Source: Oricola cellulosilytica
GTDB lineage: Bacteria; Pseudomonadota; Alphaproteobacteria; Rhizobiales; Rhizobiaceae
Assembly: GCF_019966575.1 (NCBI RefSeq)
Contig: NZ_JAINFK010000006.1
Coordinates: 1-64,000, forward strand
DNA length: 64,000 nucleotides
Direction of reading: 5' to 3'
Under the pieces are notes generated by a model. The model ran no database searches, had not been told where the DNA came from, and saw only the letters and a list, made by a program, of their open reading frames with translations. Positions within the stretch are counted from its first letter, which is position 1. Each line of letters starts with the position of its first letter. A program made the translations under genes and the position numbers. Shown in pieces: positions 7,870 to 16,472 of this stretch.

Positions 7870-8424
7870 CTAGATAGCCCGCACGAAGATTTCCGGTCGC
7901 GTACCGCTGTCAATGCTACTCACCTGCCGATAGAAGACGAACTTATGCGCGTATAATTGATAAAATTCCCGTTCAAACTGTTTTCCATCGCGTCGTTTTT
8001 CTTTGTGATTGTAAGTCCTCAACAACGATGTCATCTTAACGTTCAGGCCGTGCTGCTTCAACATGTTCAATCTTGTATCGAATTCGTCGTAATTTTCCCG
8101 CAGATGCGAATATATTCTATTGGTGTTTCCGTCAATATATAGGCTGTATTCAAGACGAAGCGGCCTCGTGTATATCGGTGCACCCACCGTAGAACCGCTC
8201 CTTTTGAAAGAGTCAAAAATCGCATCATCGCTAACAGCTCGGGCGAGAAGAAATTCATTCTCCTTAATTGCCCGTTCTTTCGATTTGAGGATTTTGCATT
8301 TCACCAGGCTTGCCAACAGGCCTACCCGTTTATCATGGATTTCTTCGTCCAGCTTTTTTAGCCTATTGACCAACTTCTCGGCGTTTCCCCGATGAACGCC
8401 CCGGACATCCTTATAATACTCCAT
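7870..8424 (-). CDS. unrecognised 184-residue protein of the peptide cassette
   Basis: I do not recognise this family. The protein is soluble, highly charged and rich in Lys, Arg, Tyr and Phe, with a helical first part (NAEKLVNRLKKLDEEIHDKR) and a second part containing RPLRLEYSLYIDG and QFEREFYQLYAHKFVFYRQ. No signal peptide, membrane segment or known catalytic motif is seen. ATG 8424 starts five bases past the stop of the SagB-like gene with AAGGAC upstream; an alternative ATG at 8466 would overlap that gene by 38 bases. Base composition is AT-richer than the neighbouring chromosome, as in the other cassette genes. Coupling to the oxidase suggests a partner or second modifying protein, by inference only. 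Confidence 0.7.
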   Translation of the reverse strand: MEYYKDVRGVHRGNAEKLVNRLKKLDEEIHDKRVGLLASLVKCKILKSKERAIKENEFLLARAVSDDAIFDSFKRSGSTVGAPIYTRPLRLEYSLYIDGNTNRIYSHLRENYDEFDTRLNMLKQHGLNVKMTSLLRTYNHKEKRRDGKQFEREFYQLYAHKFVFYRQVSSIDSGTRPEIFVRAI

Positions 8425-8428
8425 CCGA

Positions 8429-9505
8429 CTAAAGGTCCTTGCTACTTGAGATCGGCAAACTGCCATTGCGCGGCCTGCCCAGCGCCAAAGCGTATACCGG
8501 CGTCTGCATTATCGGGTCATCCAACCCGCACAATGCGCTGACCTTTGCGTGACAAAGCGCTGCTGTCGGGCAAGCGGTAAGAGCATGCTTTGTGGCGGTC
8601 AGCATGATGTTCTGACCGATGTGGCCTGCTTCGATCATTACAACCCGGTAAGCATTCGGATCACTGTATTTCCACATGGTGCGCTCGAAGTGAGCACACA
8701 GAAAGATCACACACGCCATATCGTTCACCCATGGCTGTCCACCGACCAAATCGGCGGGAGTGTCGACAACACCGGCCACCGGCAACAAACTGTGTTCGGA
8801 GCTGCTATAATGGTAAATTCCAGCCTCAAGGTGCGCAACATTTTGGGCCAAAAGATAAGCCTCGAACGGATTACGCGCACCGCCGGAGGGCGTCATCGTG
8901 AGGGGAAGCTTGCCGGCTCGGTTCTCCGTTTCACCAGTCACTCCAAACCCCGAAAAAAGACAATCAGAAACCGCCTGAAGCGGGACCGGTTCGAGGCTTA
9001 CGTCTCTTCGAGTTCGCCTGCGCGCCATGACCGAGAGCAGGTCGCAGGCTTCCAAATCGATCGACAGCGGGATCTTCTTCGTGCTGTTCCCGTGCGTTTT
9101 CACCAGCGACGGCTGCGGTTTTTTCTTCGCCTTTCGAAGCTGTATCTGTTCGGCCTCGTCAACCGGCATCAGCTCGTTATTCTGGACGCAAAAATGCATC
9201 AGGGCCGCCGGAATGCCCCACTCCCACGACTTGGCGAACGCGCCGTCGGCTTCGGCGTCAACGGTATCTTGCCGGACAAGAATTCCGGCCGCCGTGAGTG
9301 ATCCGACAAAGTTCTCCAGGTCTTCGCCGTCCTCAATATCGAATATCCGCGCAATATCGTCCGCGCTTCGCCACCCCGAAATGCGCGTGAGACACTCCAG
9401 CACGGATGAATCGCACTCAAACGTCGTCTTCCTGAGGAAGTTGCAGCCAAAGATCGCTCCACTTTCACGGGTAAACGCCAAAGTATCGGCGACTTTATAA
9501 TTCAT
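8429..9505 (-). CDS. SagB-type dehydrogenase (nitroreductase fold) with N-terminal winged-helix-like domain
   Basis: The protein has 358 residues. The C-terminal part (about 150-350) is a nitroreductase-fold, FMN-type oxidase of the SagB/ThcOx class: RRRTRRDVS, PSGGARNPFEAYLL, GIYHYS, and YRVVMIEAGHIGQNIML. In known pathways such enzymes oxidise azolines to azoles on ribosomal peptides. Residues 20-80 (CDSSVLECLTRISGWRSADD and the following DLENFVGSLTAAGIL) look like a small winged-helix domain that could hold a leader peptide. No YcaO cyclodehydratase is nearby, so the chemistry may differ. The gene follows a 25-residue peptide gene and precedes an unknown gene by four bases. Confidence 0.82.
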   Translation of the reverse strand: MNYKVADTLAFTRESGAIFGCNFLRKTTFECDSSVLECLTRISGWRSADDIARIFDIEDGEDLENFVGSLTAAGILVRQDTVDAEADGAFAKSWEWGIPAALMHFCVQNNELMPVDEAEQIQLRKAKKKPQPSLVKTHGNSTKKIPLSIDLEACDLLSVMARRRTRRDVSLEPVPLQAVSDCLFSGFGVTGETENRAGKLPLTMTPSGGARNPFEAYLLAQNVAHLEAGIYHYSSSEHSLLPVAGVVDTPADLVGGQPWVNDMACVIFLCAHFERTMWKYSDPNAYRVVMIEAGHIGQNIMLTATKHALTACPTAALCHAKVSALCGLDDPIMQTPVYALALGRPRNGSLPISSSKDL

Positions 9506-9531
9506 CTTGTGCCCCCGTTTAGAACAGCTGA

Positions 9532-9551
9532 CCCGCGCTTGGTTGCGCGGG
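9532..9551 (-). promoter_or_regulatory. stem-loop between peptide gene and SagB-like gene
   Basis: On the transcript, CCCGCGC and GCGCGGG form a perfect seven-base-pair stem with loop AACCAA, located 12 bases after the peptide stop and 26 bases before the oxidase start. No T run follows. Its place fits a partial terminator or processing/stability element that would let the peptide be made in excess over the enzyme. Confidence 0.5.
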
Positions 9552-9563
9552 CCACCAATCAGA

Positions 9564-9641
9564 TCAACGCTTGTCGAAGATCATGCCGGGCTTCACAAAA
9601 ATAGGCCGAGTCGAAAGTTTAACAGATGGTTTCTTCTTCAT
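9564..9641 (-). CDS. 25-residue peptide, candidate modified-peptide precursor
   Basis: This small gene encodes MKKKPSVKLSTRPIFVKPG followed by MIFDKR. The ribosome site GAAGGAGACGATCC directly before the ATG is one of the best in the window, which argues for real translation. An in-frame ATG at 9695 lacks such a site. The peptide is basic (six Lys, two Arg), has no Cys, and has Ser6, Ser10 and Thr11 as the only hydroxyl residues. A stem-loop separates it from the SagB-like oxidase gene 58 bases downstream. Peptide-then-enzyme order, size and spacing suit a RiPP precursor. No family match is claimed; a short spurious frame remains possible. Confidence 0.55.
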   Translation of the reverse strand: MKKKPSVKLSTRPIFVKPGMIFDKR

Positions 9642-9857
9642 TGGATCGTCTCCTTCGCATTCACCGCCAATCATTTGGCGTTGGAGACGGTGCATTTTTT
9701 ATATAAATTTTTCCCTAATATCCATGTAATTATATAATATTTACTGTACCAATTTAATTATTATTTCATGAATTTTTGTATCAATATTTTTTTTCTATTA
9801 TACTTATTGAGTATTCTAACCGAATTAACAAGATTTCATGCGTTCTTAAAAAGATCT
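9642..9857 (-). promoter_or_regulatory. very AT-rich promoter region of the peptide cassette
   Basis: This 216-base gap is the most AT-rich stretch in the window, with long A and T runs. On the minus strand it includes TATATAATTACAT and TTGATA-like hexamers, so one or more sigma-70-like promoters are plausible, but no single one stands out. No gene larger than about 20 codons with a ribosome site is seen here other than the peptide gene at its end. A-tract DNA of this kind is often bound by H-NS/MucR-like silencers. Confidence 0.4.
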
Positions 9858-10643
9858 TTAATGGAAATTCGCTTGCGTTTGAATTATTTTGAGCTCCTCT
9901 TTCAACAAGTGTATCACCATTTTGGGCACTTCTCTGGAAGAAGGCCCGAAGGTTCCCACCTGGCGCACGGCGCTCAAAAGCCCGTTCTGTTCATTTTTCT
10001 TGACTACCACTGCCACCGTAGCTGGGCCGTTCAGACCGGATATCACCGCCACTCCGGCTAGGAGGGGCTGCGAGGACTGCGTCCATGAAAGGGAGACCAG
10101 TGACGGCTCCCCAACACCCACCTGATTAAATGAGCATAGATAAATCGTGCCGCCAGCTTGAAGGGCCACGCCGCGATGGTCTCCCCGGTAATAGGACCAG
10201 TTCGATGACTTTCTCGAATAGTAACTCGTGATGCGCCTGAACGTGCGCAGTTCCTCTACCGTCTTGAGCACCATCAACGAACGAATCACTTTGCCTGGCT
10301 CGCCCGGCACCGAAAAATAAACGTCGTAGAGGCCGTCATCAAGATTGACCCTCGTCGCGTTGCGCTTGACCAGATCTTGATGGTTGATGAGCGAGAGCGG
10401 GCCGTTAGCAGGGTGAGCGCCGATTTCACGATCCGGTATGAAGGGTGCGACGAGCGCGATTTCGTCGACATTGAAGTACTCGCAAATGCGCGAGAGGATC
10501 GGATCATTGGGAAAATGCTTCGCCGCCAAATAACCATTGAACTGTTGTCGCGTGACGCCAATTGCGCGGCAAACGTGGGATATGCTGGGTTCGTTTTGAC
10601 AAAGCCGACGCAGGTTCTGTGACAAGACTTCCTTAATCCGCAT
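9858..10643 (-). CDS. XRE-like helix-turn-helix regulator with C-terminal sensing domain
   Basis: The protein has 261 residues from ATG 10643 (a further in-frame ATG lies at 10685). Residues 1-60 form a Cro/CI-like helix-turn-helix: MRIKEVLSQNLRRLCQ, then ISHVCRAIGVTRQQFNGYL, ICEYFNVDEI. The remaining 190 residues contain a beta-rich domain (DGLYDVYFSVPGEPGKVIRS, TSYYSRKSSNWSYYRGDHRG) with no recognised ligand motif. It is transcribed in the same direction as, and 216 bases before, the peptide gene, so it is the likely regulator of that cassette. Its base composition is intermediate between the AT-rich spacer and the host chromosome. Confidence 0.8.
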   Translation of the reverse strand: MRIKEVLSQNLRRLCQNEPSISHVCRAIGVTRQQFNGYLAAKHFPNDPILSRICEYFNVDEIALVAPFIPDREIGAHPANGPLSLINHQDLVKRNATRVNLDDGLYDVYFSVPGEPGKVIRSLMVLKTVEELRTFRRITSYYSRKSSNWSYYRGDHRGVALQAGGTIYLCSFNQVGVGEPSLVSLSWTQSSQPLLAGVAVISGLNGPATVAVVVKKNEQNGLLSAVRQVGTFGPSSREVPKMVIHLLKEELKIIQTQANFH

Positions 10644-10938
10644 TATTGCCCCGATGCAAAACGAAAGTAAGGTGAGGAATCTCATGTGATTCGAGGCGGA
10701 AGACTTTGAATCAATGGAGACGCCGGATAGATGGAAACGAATCTCGGCGCTTCCTCAGGTTTGTCAAGTCAACGCCCAATCGGCTCAATCATGGCGGCGA
10801 CTGCAAAACATTGCATAACCCTGCGGTAAGAATTTGGTGCAGAAAGGTGAGGTTTTTGTCGTCTCGAGACCATCCTTTCTTACGGATTGGTGTGGGTGGC
10901 AATTAAATGTGAGATTGATGCGATGATCAGGGGTGCAA
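10644..10938. other. intergenic region, divergent promoters
   Basis: The 295-base gap lies between the divergent XRE-type regulator and ferredoxin reductase genes. I see no supported gene or strong inverted repeat. It presumably holds both promoters and one boundary of the AT-rich cassette. Confidence 0.4.
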
Positions 10939-12168
10939 ATGCCACATACCGTTATCATAGGCGGAAGCCACGCTGCAGTGGCCGCGGCTGCGGCGCTCAG
11001 ACACCACGACCCGGACATGGCGATCACCCTAGTCTGCGAAGAGAGCGAGCTTCCCTATCAGCGCCCTCCCCTTTCGAAGAGCTATATGTCCGGCGATATG
11101 AGTCTCGCACGGCTCCGTCTCCGGCCCGCGGAATGGTATTCCGACAACCACATCGACCTGAAGCTGGGCGTTGCCGCCACCTCAATTGACCGATCCGAAA
11201 AACTGGTGCGACTCGCCGGCGATACGACGATCCCCTTCGACACGCTGGTGCTCGCTACAGGTGCCAGCGCACGGCGCTTTCCCGCCAATTCCGGCGGAGA
11301 ATTGCCGAATGTCCGCGTGATGCGCACGCTGGACGACGCAAATGAACTGATGGAAACGATGAAGCCCGGCCGGAAACTGATTGTCATTGGTGGCGGCTAT
11401 ATCGGGCTTGAGGCGGCTGCCGAGGCTGCAAAAAAGGAGCTCGAGGTCACGGTGATCGAGGCCGCCGACCGTATTCTCAAGCGCGTCGCCTGTCGGGAGA
11501 CCGCCGACGCCTTCCGCGCCCTGCACGCCGCGCACGGCGTTACCGTTATGGAAGACACGCAAATCGCGCGAATCAACGAGAAGGATGGCGTTGCGGTCTC
11601 CGTGACCCTCTCGGACGGCCGCGAACTGCCTCTTGATCTGGCAGTCGTTGGCATCGGCATCAGCCCGAACGCGGAACTTGCCGAGGCCGCCGGGCTCGAG
11701 GTCGCGGTCGGCATCGCGGTCGACGAGCATGGGCGGACCTCTGATCCGTCGATCTACGCAGCCGGCGACTGCACGATTCTACCGTTCCAGAACATGCCGA
11801 CCCGGCTGGAATCGGTTCAAAACGCCCACGACCAGGCCGCCGCCGTCGCCGCCAACATCGCCGGGATCGCGACTGTCTATGACCCGCATCCGTGGTTCTG
11901 GTCCGATCAGTACGACCTTAAGTTGCAGATCGCCGGTCTGAACCGTGGTTACGACTCCGTAATCGTCCGGCCAGGGAAGCGCGAAGGCTCTGTCTCGCAC
12001 TTCTATTTCAGACAGGGCCGGTTCATTGCGGTCGATTGTCTGAACGACGCGGCGACATACGCCATGAGCCGTAAACTGCTGGAGGCCGGTGCGGAAATCA
12101 CTGCAGACCAGATCGCCGATGAAGGATTTGATCTGCGAGCAGCCGTCAAAGCGCTGCCCGGTCGATGA
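10939..12168 (+). CDS. FAD-dependent ferredoxin/rubredoxin reductase family oxidoreductase
   Basis: The gene encodes 409 residues. The N-terminal FAD dinucleotide fold (HTVIIGGSHAAVAAAAALR), the NAD fold (LIVIGGGYIGLEAAAEAAKK near residue 146) and the second FAD motif DPSIYAAGDCTILPF are all present, as is PYQRPPLSKSYM typical of oxygenase-coupled reductases. These flavoproteins pass electrons from NAD(P)H to a ferredoxin that often serves a P450 or dioxygenase; no such partner is in the window. ATG 10939 with AGGGG upstream was preferred to GTG 10933. The 3' end overlaps the convergent HlyD-like gene by 23 bases. Confidence 0.88.
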   Translation: MPHTVIIGGSHAAVAAAAALRHHDPDMAITLVCEESELPYQRPPLSKSYMSGDMSLARLRLRPAEWYSDNHIDLKLGVAATSIDRSEKLVRLAGDTTIPFDTLVLATGASARRFPANSGGELPNVRVMRTLDDANELMETMKPGRKLIVIGGGYIGLEAAAEAAKKELEVTVIEAADRILKRVACRETADAFRALHAAHGVTVMEDTQIARINEKDGVAVSVTLSDGRELPLDLAVVGIGISPNAELAEAAGLEVAVGIAVDEHGRTSDPSIYAAGDCTILPFQNMPTRLESVQNAHDQAAAVAANIAGIATVYDPHPWFWSDQYDLKLQIAGLNRGYDSVIVRPGKREGSVSHFYFRQGRFIAVDCLNDAATYAMSRKLLEAGAEITADQIADEGFDLRAAVKALPGR

Positions 12169-13363
12169 CGCTGACGCCGTCGCTGACCTTGTCGCTGGGG
12201 TGGGTGATGACCACCGCCCCTTCCTCAACACCCGACAGGATCTCGGCGACCAGCCCACTGCGCCGCCCGACCGAGACCTCGACCTGACGCGCCGCGCCGT
12301 CCTTGACCAGGAACACAGCCCAACCCCCGTCGCTGCGAAAGAGCGCACTCAGAGGCGCTTGTAGCACATCGTCGCCCTCCCACGTGACGATCCGAACGAA
12401 GACCGCGTAACCGTCGCCCAGACCCTTTTCGGCAGCGTCCTCGTCGACTATGTCGATCATGACGTCAACACGCTGTTCCTCGATCCCGAGCGCGGACACT
12501 TTGGTCCGCGCCGACGGCTCGATCTCGCTCACCACGCCCTCGAGAAGGTCGTCACCACCCCACCGCTCGATGAGCACGCTTGCCCCCTTACGTACGGACA
12601 CCGCGTCACTCGAAAGGATATCGGAGACGATTTCGAGATTGCCCGGCTGCCCGATCGAAAGGAGCCTGGTGCCGGCCTGAACCGGGCGCTCGCTCATGTT
12701 GACCACTTCCAGAACGACTCCGTCCGAGGGCGCCATGATCGGCACACAGCAATCCGTGCCATCACCCCCGTTTCTATCGAGTCCCGGCTCGATCAGCGCG
12801 GCCTCGGCGCGCGTGAGCGCGCTCTGTGCCATGTCACGAGTCAGAAACGCGGCTTCAAGCGCCGCCTCGCGCAGCGTCTGCTGTTGCGTCAAATCCTCCA
12901 ATTGGGTCAGGGACGAAACTCCCGCCTCCACGAGCGATTTGGTTCTCTCATAGCGGGACTTGGCATAAGTCAGTTCTTCACGGGCCTGGCGTACATTGCT
13001 TTCAGCCACCTGTAGCGATGCCTTGGCCTCTTCAACCGCGGCTTCTGCCTGCCTACGCGATCGCGCGTCCAGAAAACCCGGATCGAGCGGCTCGACGACG
13101 GCCACAACCGTCACACCTTCACTGACCGAGTCGCCGACCTCGACCGGCGAGCGCTGCGCCATTCCGGACACGGGTGCCGAGACCTCGAAGACGTCCCGAA
13201 TACGGGTCTTGCCATCCGCGTCCACGGTCTGACGCATGGGCGAGCGCGTCAATTCGTGGAGGTCAACGGAAACGGGCTGCGGCTTGAATACAATGTAGCC
13301 CAAGCCACCGAGGGCGGCGATCACAACTGCGGACAGGATGATTGTGCGCGATCCAAGCGCCAT
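12146..13363 (-). CDS. HlyD/DevB-type periplasmic adaptor of an ABC exporter
   Basis: The protein has 405 residues: one N-terminal membrane anchor (RTIILSAVVIAALGGLGYIVF), a lipoyl-like half motif (VSAPVSGMAQRSPVEVGDSV), a long helical hairpin from about residue 100 to 190, the second lipoyl half (APSDGVVLEVVNMSERPVQAG) and a beta-barrel domain. This is the layout of membrane fusion proteins that bridge an inner-membrane ABC pump to the outer membrane. It is the last gene of a three-gene exporter unit, starting four bases after the permease gene stops. Substrate unknown. Confidence 0.87.
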   Translation of the reverse strand: MALGSRTIILSAVVIAALGGLGYIVFKPQPVSVDLHELTRSPMRQTVDADGKTRIRDVFEVSAPVSGMAQRSPVEVGDSVSEGVTVVAVVEPLDPGFLDARSRRQAEAAVEEAKASLQVAESNVRQAREELTYAKSRYERTKSLVEAGVSSLTQLEDLTQQQTLREAALEAAFLTRDMAQSALTRAEAALIEPGLDRNGGDGTDCCVPIMAPSDGVVLEVVNMSERPVQAGTRLLSIGQPGNLEIVSDILSSDAVSVRKGASVLIERWGGDDLLEGVVSEIEPSARTKVSALGIEEQRVDVMIDIVDEDAAEKGLGDGYAVFVRIVTWEGDDVLQAPLSALFRSDGGWAVFLVKDGAARQVEVSVGRRSGLVAEILSGVEEGAVVITHPSDKVSDGVSVIDRAAL

Positions 13364-13366
13364 GGG

Positions 13367-15730
13367 TCACTCCCTCGTTTTCATGACGGAGACAAGGTTC
13401 ATGGTATCGATCCGGCGCCGAACCGCCAGCACCGAGACGATGGCCGCCGCGAGGGCGACGACAGAGGCGAAACCAAACGTGTCGCGGTTCAGAACCAGCG
13501 GAATCGAGTAGAGATCGCTGGAAAAAGCGGTAACCATCGCCCAGGCGAGGAAAGCGCCCAGCGCCCATCCGAACGGTTGAGCCAGCAGCACCAGCAACAT
13601 TGTCTCACCCATGAGGATGTATGAAACTTCCGCATTGGTGAAGCCAAGAATGCGCAGGCTGGCGAGTTCGCGGGCCCGCTCGGACAACTGGATCCGGGCC
13701 CCGTTGTAGGTGACGCCTGCCGTGATCAGCACGGCGGTGACCACGTAAACGGTCGTCGTGACCAGAATGTTCTCGGAGATGATGTCACGGAAAGCATTCC
13801 GCATCTTGCTGAACATGATGAGTCCGGACAGGCTCGGCGTTTCCTTCGCACGGGCGTGCAACGCGTCGATCGCCCGCGCGTCGATCAATACATTGGCAGA
13901 GGATATGCGGGGAGACTGGCGCAGAAGCCGCGCCGCAAAGGTGGCGTCGATGTACGCGCCCAAGCCGAAAAACTGCACCACCGTTCCGGTGACTGTCAGG
14001 TCGTGGGTCTCGCGCAAACCTGTCAGAAAGTGAACTTCGACACTATCGCCGGGAAGGACGTCGAGCTGGCTTGCGAGACGTTCGGTCAGCATGATGCCTT
14101 CTTCCGGGGCGACAATGACTTTCCCGCGGTCATCGAGAGCGCGGCTGAGGTCGGCATCAGGCCGTCTCGCATCGATCCCGATGCGCTTTTCAAGATGCCC
14201 GTTCACCAGACGCGCCGGCAGACCCAACTGACCCTCCGCATACAGAACGCCAGGCAAATTTTCGACATCCTCAAGCGCAGTTTCCGGCGCGTTCTCGCTG
14301 AATGCCAGGACGGCGTGCTGCCGGTTCGACTGGTAGAATGCCAGATCCACGATCTCGTCCATGGAATCTCCGAAGAAACTTGAGGCAACCAGCACCGCCA
14401 CGGCAAGCGCCAGACCGAGGCAGGTAAGGAATGCCCGAACCGGCCACCGGACGATGCCGCGGAACACCATCATCGTCGGTTGCGAGAGCCGCAGCGTCGT
14501 CAACACGCCGTCGAGGGCGCTGCGGCGAAAATTCGGCGGCGCGGGTGGCGCCATCGCGATTGCGGGCGGAAGCTTTGCCGCCTTCATTGCATTCAATATC
14601 GCCCCGCCCGCCGCCGCCGCGATGCCGAGCAAGCCGGACGTGGCGTAGGCGGTGACCGGAATGCGATAGAGAAGATATGGAAATGTGAAAAACTGGGCGT
14701 AGATCTGCGCCAGGCCGCGTGCGGCCCATGCGCCGAAGCCCCAACCCAGAAAGACCCCGACAATGGCGATTAACACCGCGAGATAGAGATAATGGAGACT
14801 GACCTCCATGTTGGAATAACCGGTCGCCTTCAGGAGGCCGATCTGGCTGCGCTCCAGCGCGACGATCCGCCCTACCACCATGTTGACGAGAAATGCGGCA
14901 ATGGCGAAGAAGATCGGCGGCAGGATATACCCCATTGTTCGCAGTTGCTCGAGTTCAGCTTCGATGAAGCTATGCGACAATTGCTCGGAGCGCTCGTAGG
15001 CCCCCAGTCCGCCATAGGGCTCAAGAAGATCGTCCAGCCGTTCGATGATCTCCTCGGGCTTCGCGTTGCGAGTGAGCTTGAGACTGACGTCGTTGAATGC
15101 GCCGACCGTATCGAATGCGGCCTCGACGGCCGGCTGCGGCATCCACAGGATGCCGAAGGTTTCGTTGTCGGGCAGCAACTGCCCCGGCCCGATGGTGTAG
15201 ATGTATTCCGGCGAAAGCGCCGTTCCCGTGATTGTCAGTTCACGGCGGCGTCCGTTCAGGTTGGCGCGGATCGTGTCGCCCGTCTCGAATCCGTTGGCCA
15301 GCGCGAAGGGTTCATTGACGAGAACTTCGTTCGACGACTGCGGGTCCGGAAACTGGCCGCTTCGCAGTAGCGGGACGTTGAGCCTCGCGCCGTCTCCTGC
15401 CGGTATCGATACGAACCGCCCTACCGACGCCTCGGGGCGAAACGGCAGATCGAGGATCGCTTCGGCGACGGTGCGCAACTCTACAGCCCAGACCCCGTCA
15501 ATTGCGACGATGTCGCGCTCCAGCGAACGCGGTGCGCGCTTCACGCCCGCGAACACATCGGCGAAGCGGTTGCGCTCGTAATATGCCTCCCTTGTGTTTT
15601 CCAGGGCGCCGTACATGCCGAAGGAAATCAGCAGGATCGCAACTCCGCTTCCCAACACCAGCGCAATCGAAAGCGCTTGAACCCACAAGCGTGCGAAATC
15701 GCGAAGCAGCTTCTTGTCGAGCGCTCTCAT
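13367..15730 (-). CDS. FtsX/MacB-type ABC transporter permease
   Basis: The protein has 787 residues with a first membrane segment near residue 20, a large periplasmic region, then two groups of three membrane segments (for example ILPPIFFAIAAFLVNMVVG, ATGYSNMEVSLHYLYLAVL and, near the end, LRILGFTNAEVSYILMGET). The duplicated FtsX-like domains and the length fit permeases of the DevC/LolE-MacB superfamily in the long single-chain form. These use mechanical force rather than a translocation path to export lipids, peptides or drugs from the periplasm. ATG 15730 lies four bases past the ATPase stop; an earlier ATG at 15763 would overlap it. Confidence 0.88.
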   Translation of the reverse strand: MRALDKKLLRDFARLWVQALSIALVLGSGVAILLISFGMYGALENTREAYYERNRFADVFAGVKRAPRSLERDIVAIDGVWAVELRTVAEAILDLPFRPEASVGRFVSIPAGDGARLNVPLLRSGQFPDPQSSNEVLVNEPFALANGFETGDTIRANLNGRRRELTITGTALSPEYIYTIGPGQLLPDNETFGILWMPQPAVEAAFDTVGAFNDVSLKLTRNAKPEEIIERLDDLLEPYGGLGAYERSEQLSHSFIEAELEQLRTMGYILPPIFFAIAAFLVNMVVGRIVALERSQIGLLKATGYSNMEVSLHYLYLAVLIAIVGVFLGWGFGAWAARGLAQIYAQFFTFPYLLYRIPVTAYATSGLLGIAAAAGGAILNAMKAAKLPPAIAMAPPAPPNFRRSALDGVLTTLRLSQPTMMVFRGIVRWPVRAFLTCLGLALAVAVLVASSFFGDSMDEIVDLAFYQSNRQHAVLAFSENAPETALEDVENLPGVLYAEGQLGLPARLVNGHLEKRIGIDARRPDADLSRALDDRGKVIVAPEEGIMLTERLASQLDVLPGDSVEVHFLTGLRETHDLTVTGTVVQFFGLGAYIDATFAARLLRQSPRISSANVLIDARAIDALHARAKETPSLSGLIMFSKMRNAFRDIISENILVTTTVYVVTAVLITAGVTYNGARIQLSERARELASLRILGFTNAEVSYILMGETMLLVLLAQPFGWALGAFLAWAMVTAFSSDLYSIPLVLNRDTFGFASVVALAAAIVSVLAVRRRIDTMNLVSVMKTRE

Positions 15731-15734
15731 CGCA

Positions 15735-16472
15735 TCACCACTCGATATCCGACGGCGGAACACGGGTCTCGTTGATCGCTACATCGCTGATCCGTCCGTC
15801 CTGAAAGCGGATCACGCGATGTGCCATCTTTCGGATCGCCGCATTGTGGGTGATCACCGCGGTCGTGGTCCCGAAACGCAAGTTGATCTCGTTGATCGCC
15901 TCGAGAACCTGGATTCCGGTCTTGCTGTCCAACGCGCCGGTCGGTTCGTCGCAGAGGAGGATCTCGGGGCGCTTCGCTATCGCTCTGGCAATTGCCACCC
16001 GCTGCTGTTCGCCGCCGGAGAGTTCTGCGGGAAAATGATCGAGCCGGTGAGCCAGACCGACGAGTTCGAGCGCTTCTTCCGGGCGCATGGGATCACGGGC
16101 GATGTCGGTCACGAGGGCGACGTTTTCTTTCGCGCTCAGACTGGGGACCAGATTATAAAACTGGAAAACGAAACCGACATGGTCGCGCCTGTAGCGCGTG
16201 AGTGCCCGGTCGTTCAGCGACGACAGTTCCAGTTCGCGAAACCAGACCTTGCCGCTGGAGGCGTGGTCGAGCCCTCCGAGGATGTTCAGCAGGGTTGATT
16301 TGCCGCTGCCGGAGGGCCCCAAAAGCACTGCAAGCTCCCCGGCATAGAGTTGCAGATCGACGCCGGCGAGCGCATGCACCTGCACCTCGCCGGTGTCATA
16401 GACCTTGGTAACGCCATCCGTCCGGAACACCGTCTCGGCCGCGTGGGAAGCTTTCATCGCTGATCGGTTCAT
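15735..16472 (-). CDS. ABC transporter ATP-binding protein (MacB/LolD/DevA family)
   Basis: The protein has 245 residues from ATG 16472. Walker A ([11 protein letters not shown]), the signature [14 protein letters not shown] and Walker B ([11 protein letters not shown]) are intact, followed by the H-loop region [10 protein letters not shown]. The order ATPase, permease, adaptor on one strand with gaps of four and three bases shows a single exporter operon. The family pairs with FtsX-type permeases. Other in-frame ATGs at 16457 and further upstream exist, so the exact start is uncertain. Confidence 0.9.
   Translation of the reverse strand: MNRSAMKASHAAETVFRTDGVTKVYDTGEVQVHALAGVDLQLYAGELAVLLGPSGSGKSTLLNILGGLDHASSGKVWFRELELSSLNDRALTRYRRDHVGFVFQFYNLVPSLSAKENVALVTDIARDPMRPEEALELVGLAHRLDHFPAELSGGEQQRVAIARAIAKRPEILLCDEPTGALDSKTGIQVLEAINEINLRFGTTTAVITHNAAIRKMAHRVIRFQDGRISDVAINETRVPPSDIEW

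Noticed and set aside
9642-9695. Longer version of the 25-residue peptide starting at ATG 9695 (43 residues)
   Set aside because: No ribosome site precedes that ATG, while ATG 9641 has an excellent one.
10706-10906. 66-codon plus-strand frame in the regulator-reductase spacer
   Set aside because: No ribosome site, no domain and an Arg-rich composition; probably noncoding promoter DNA.
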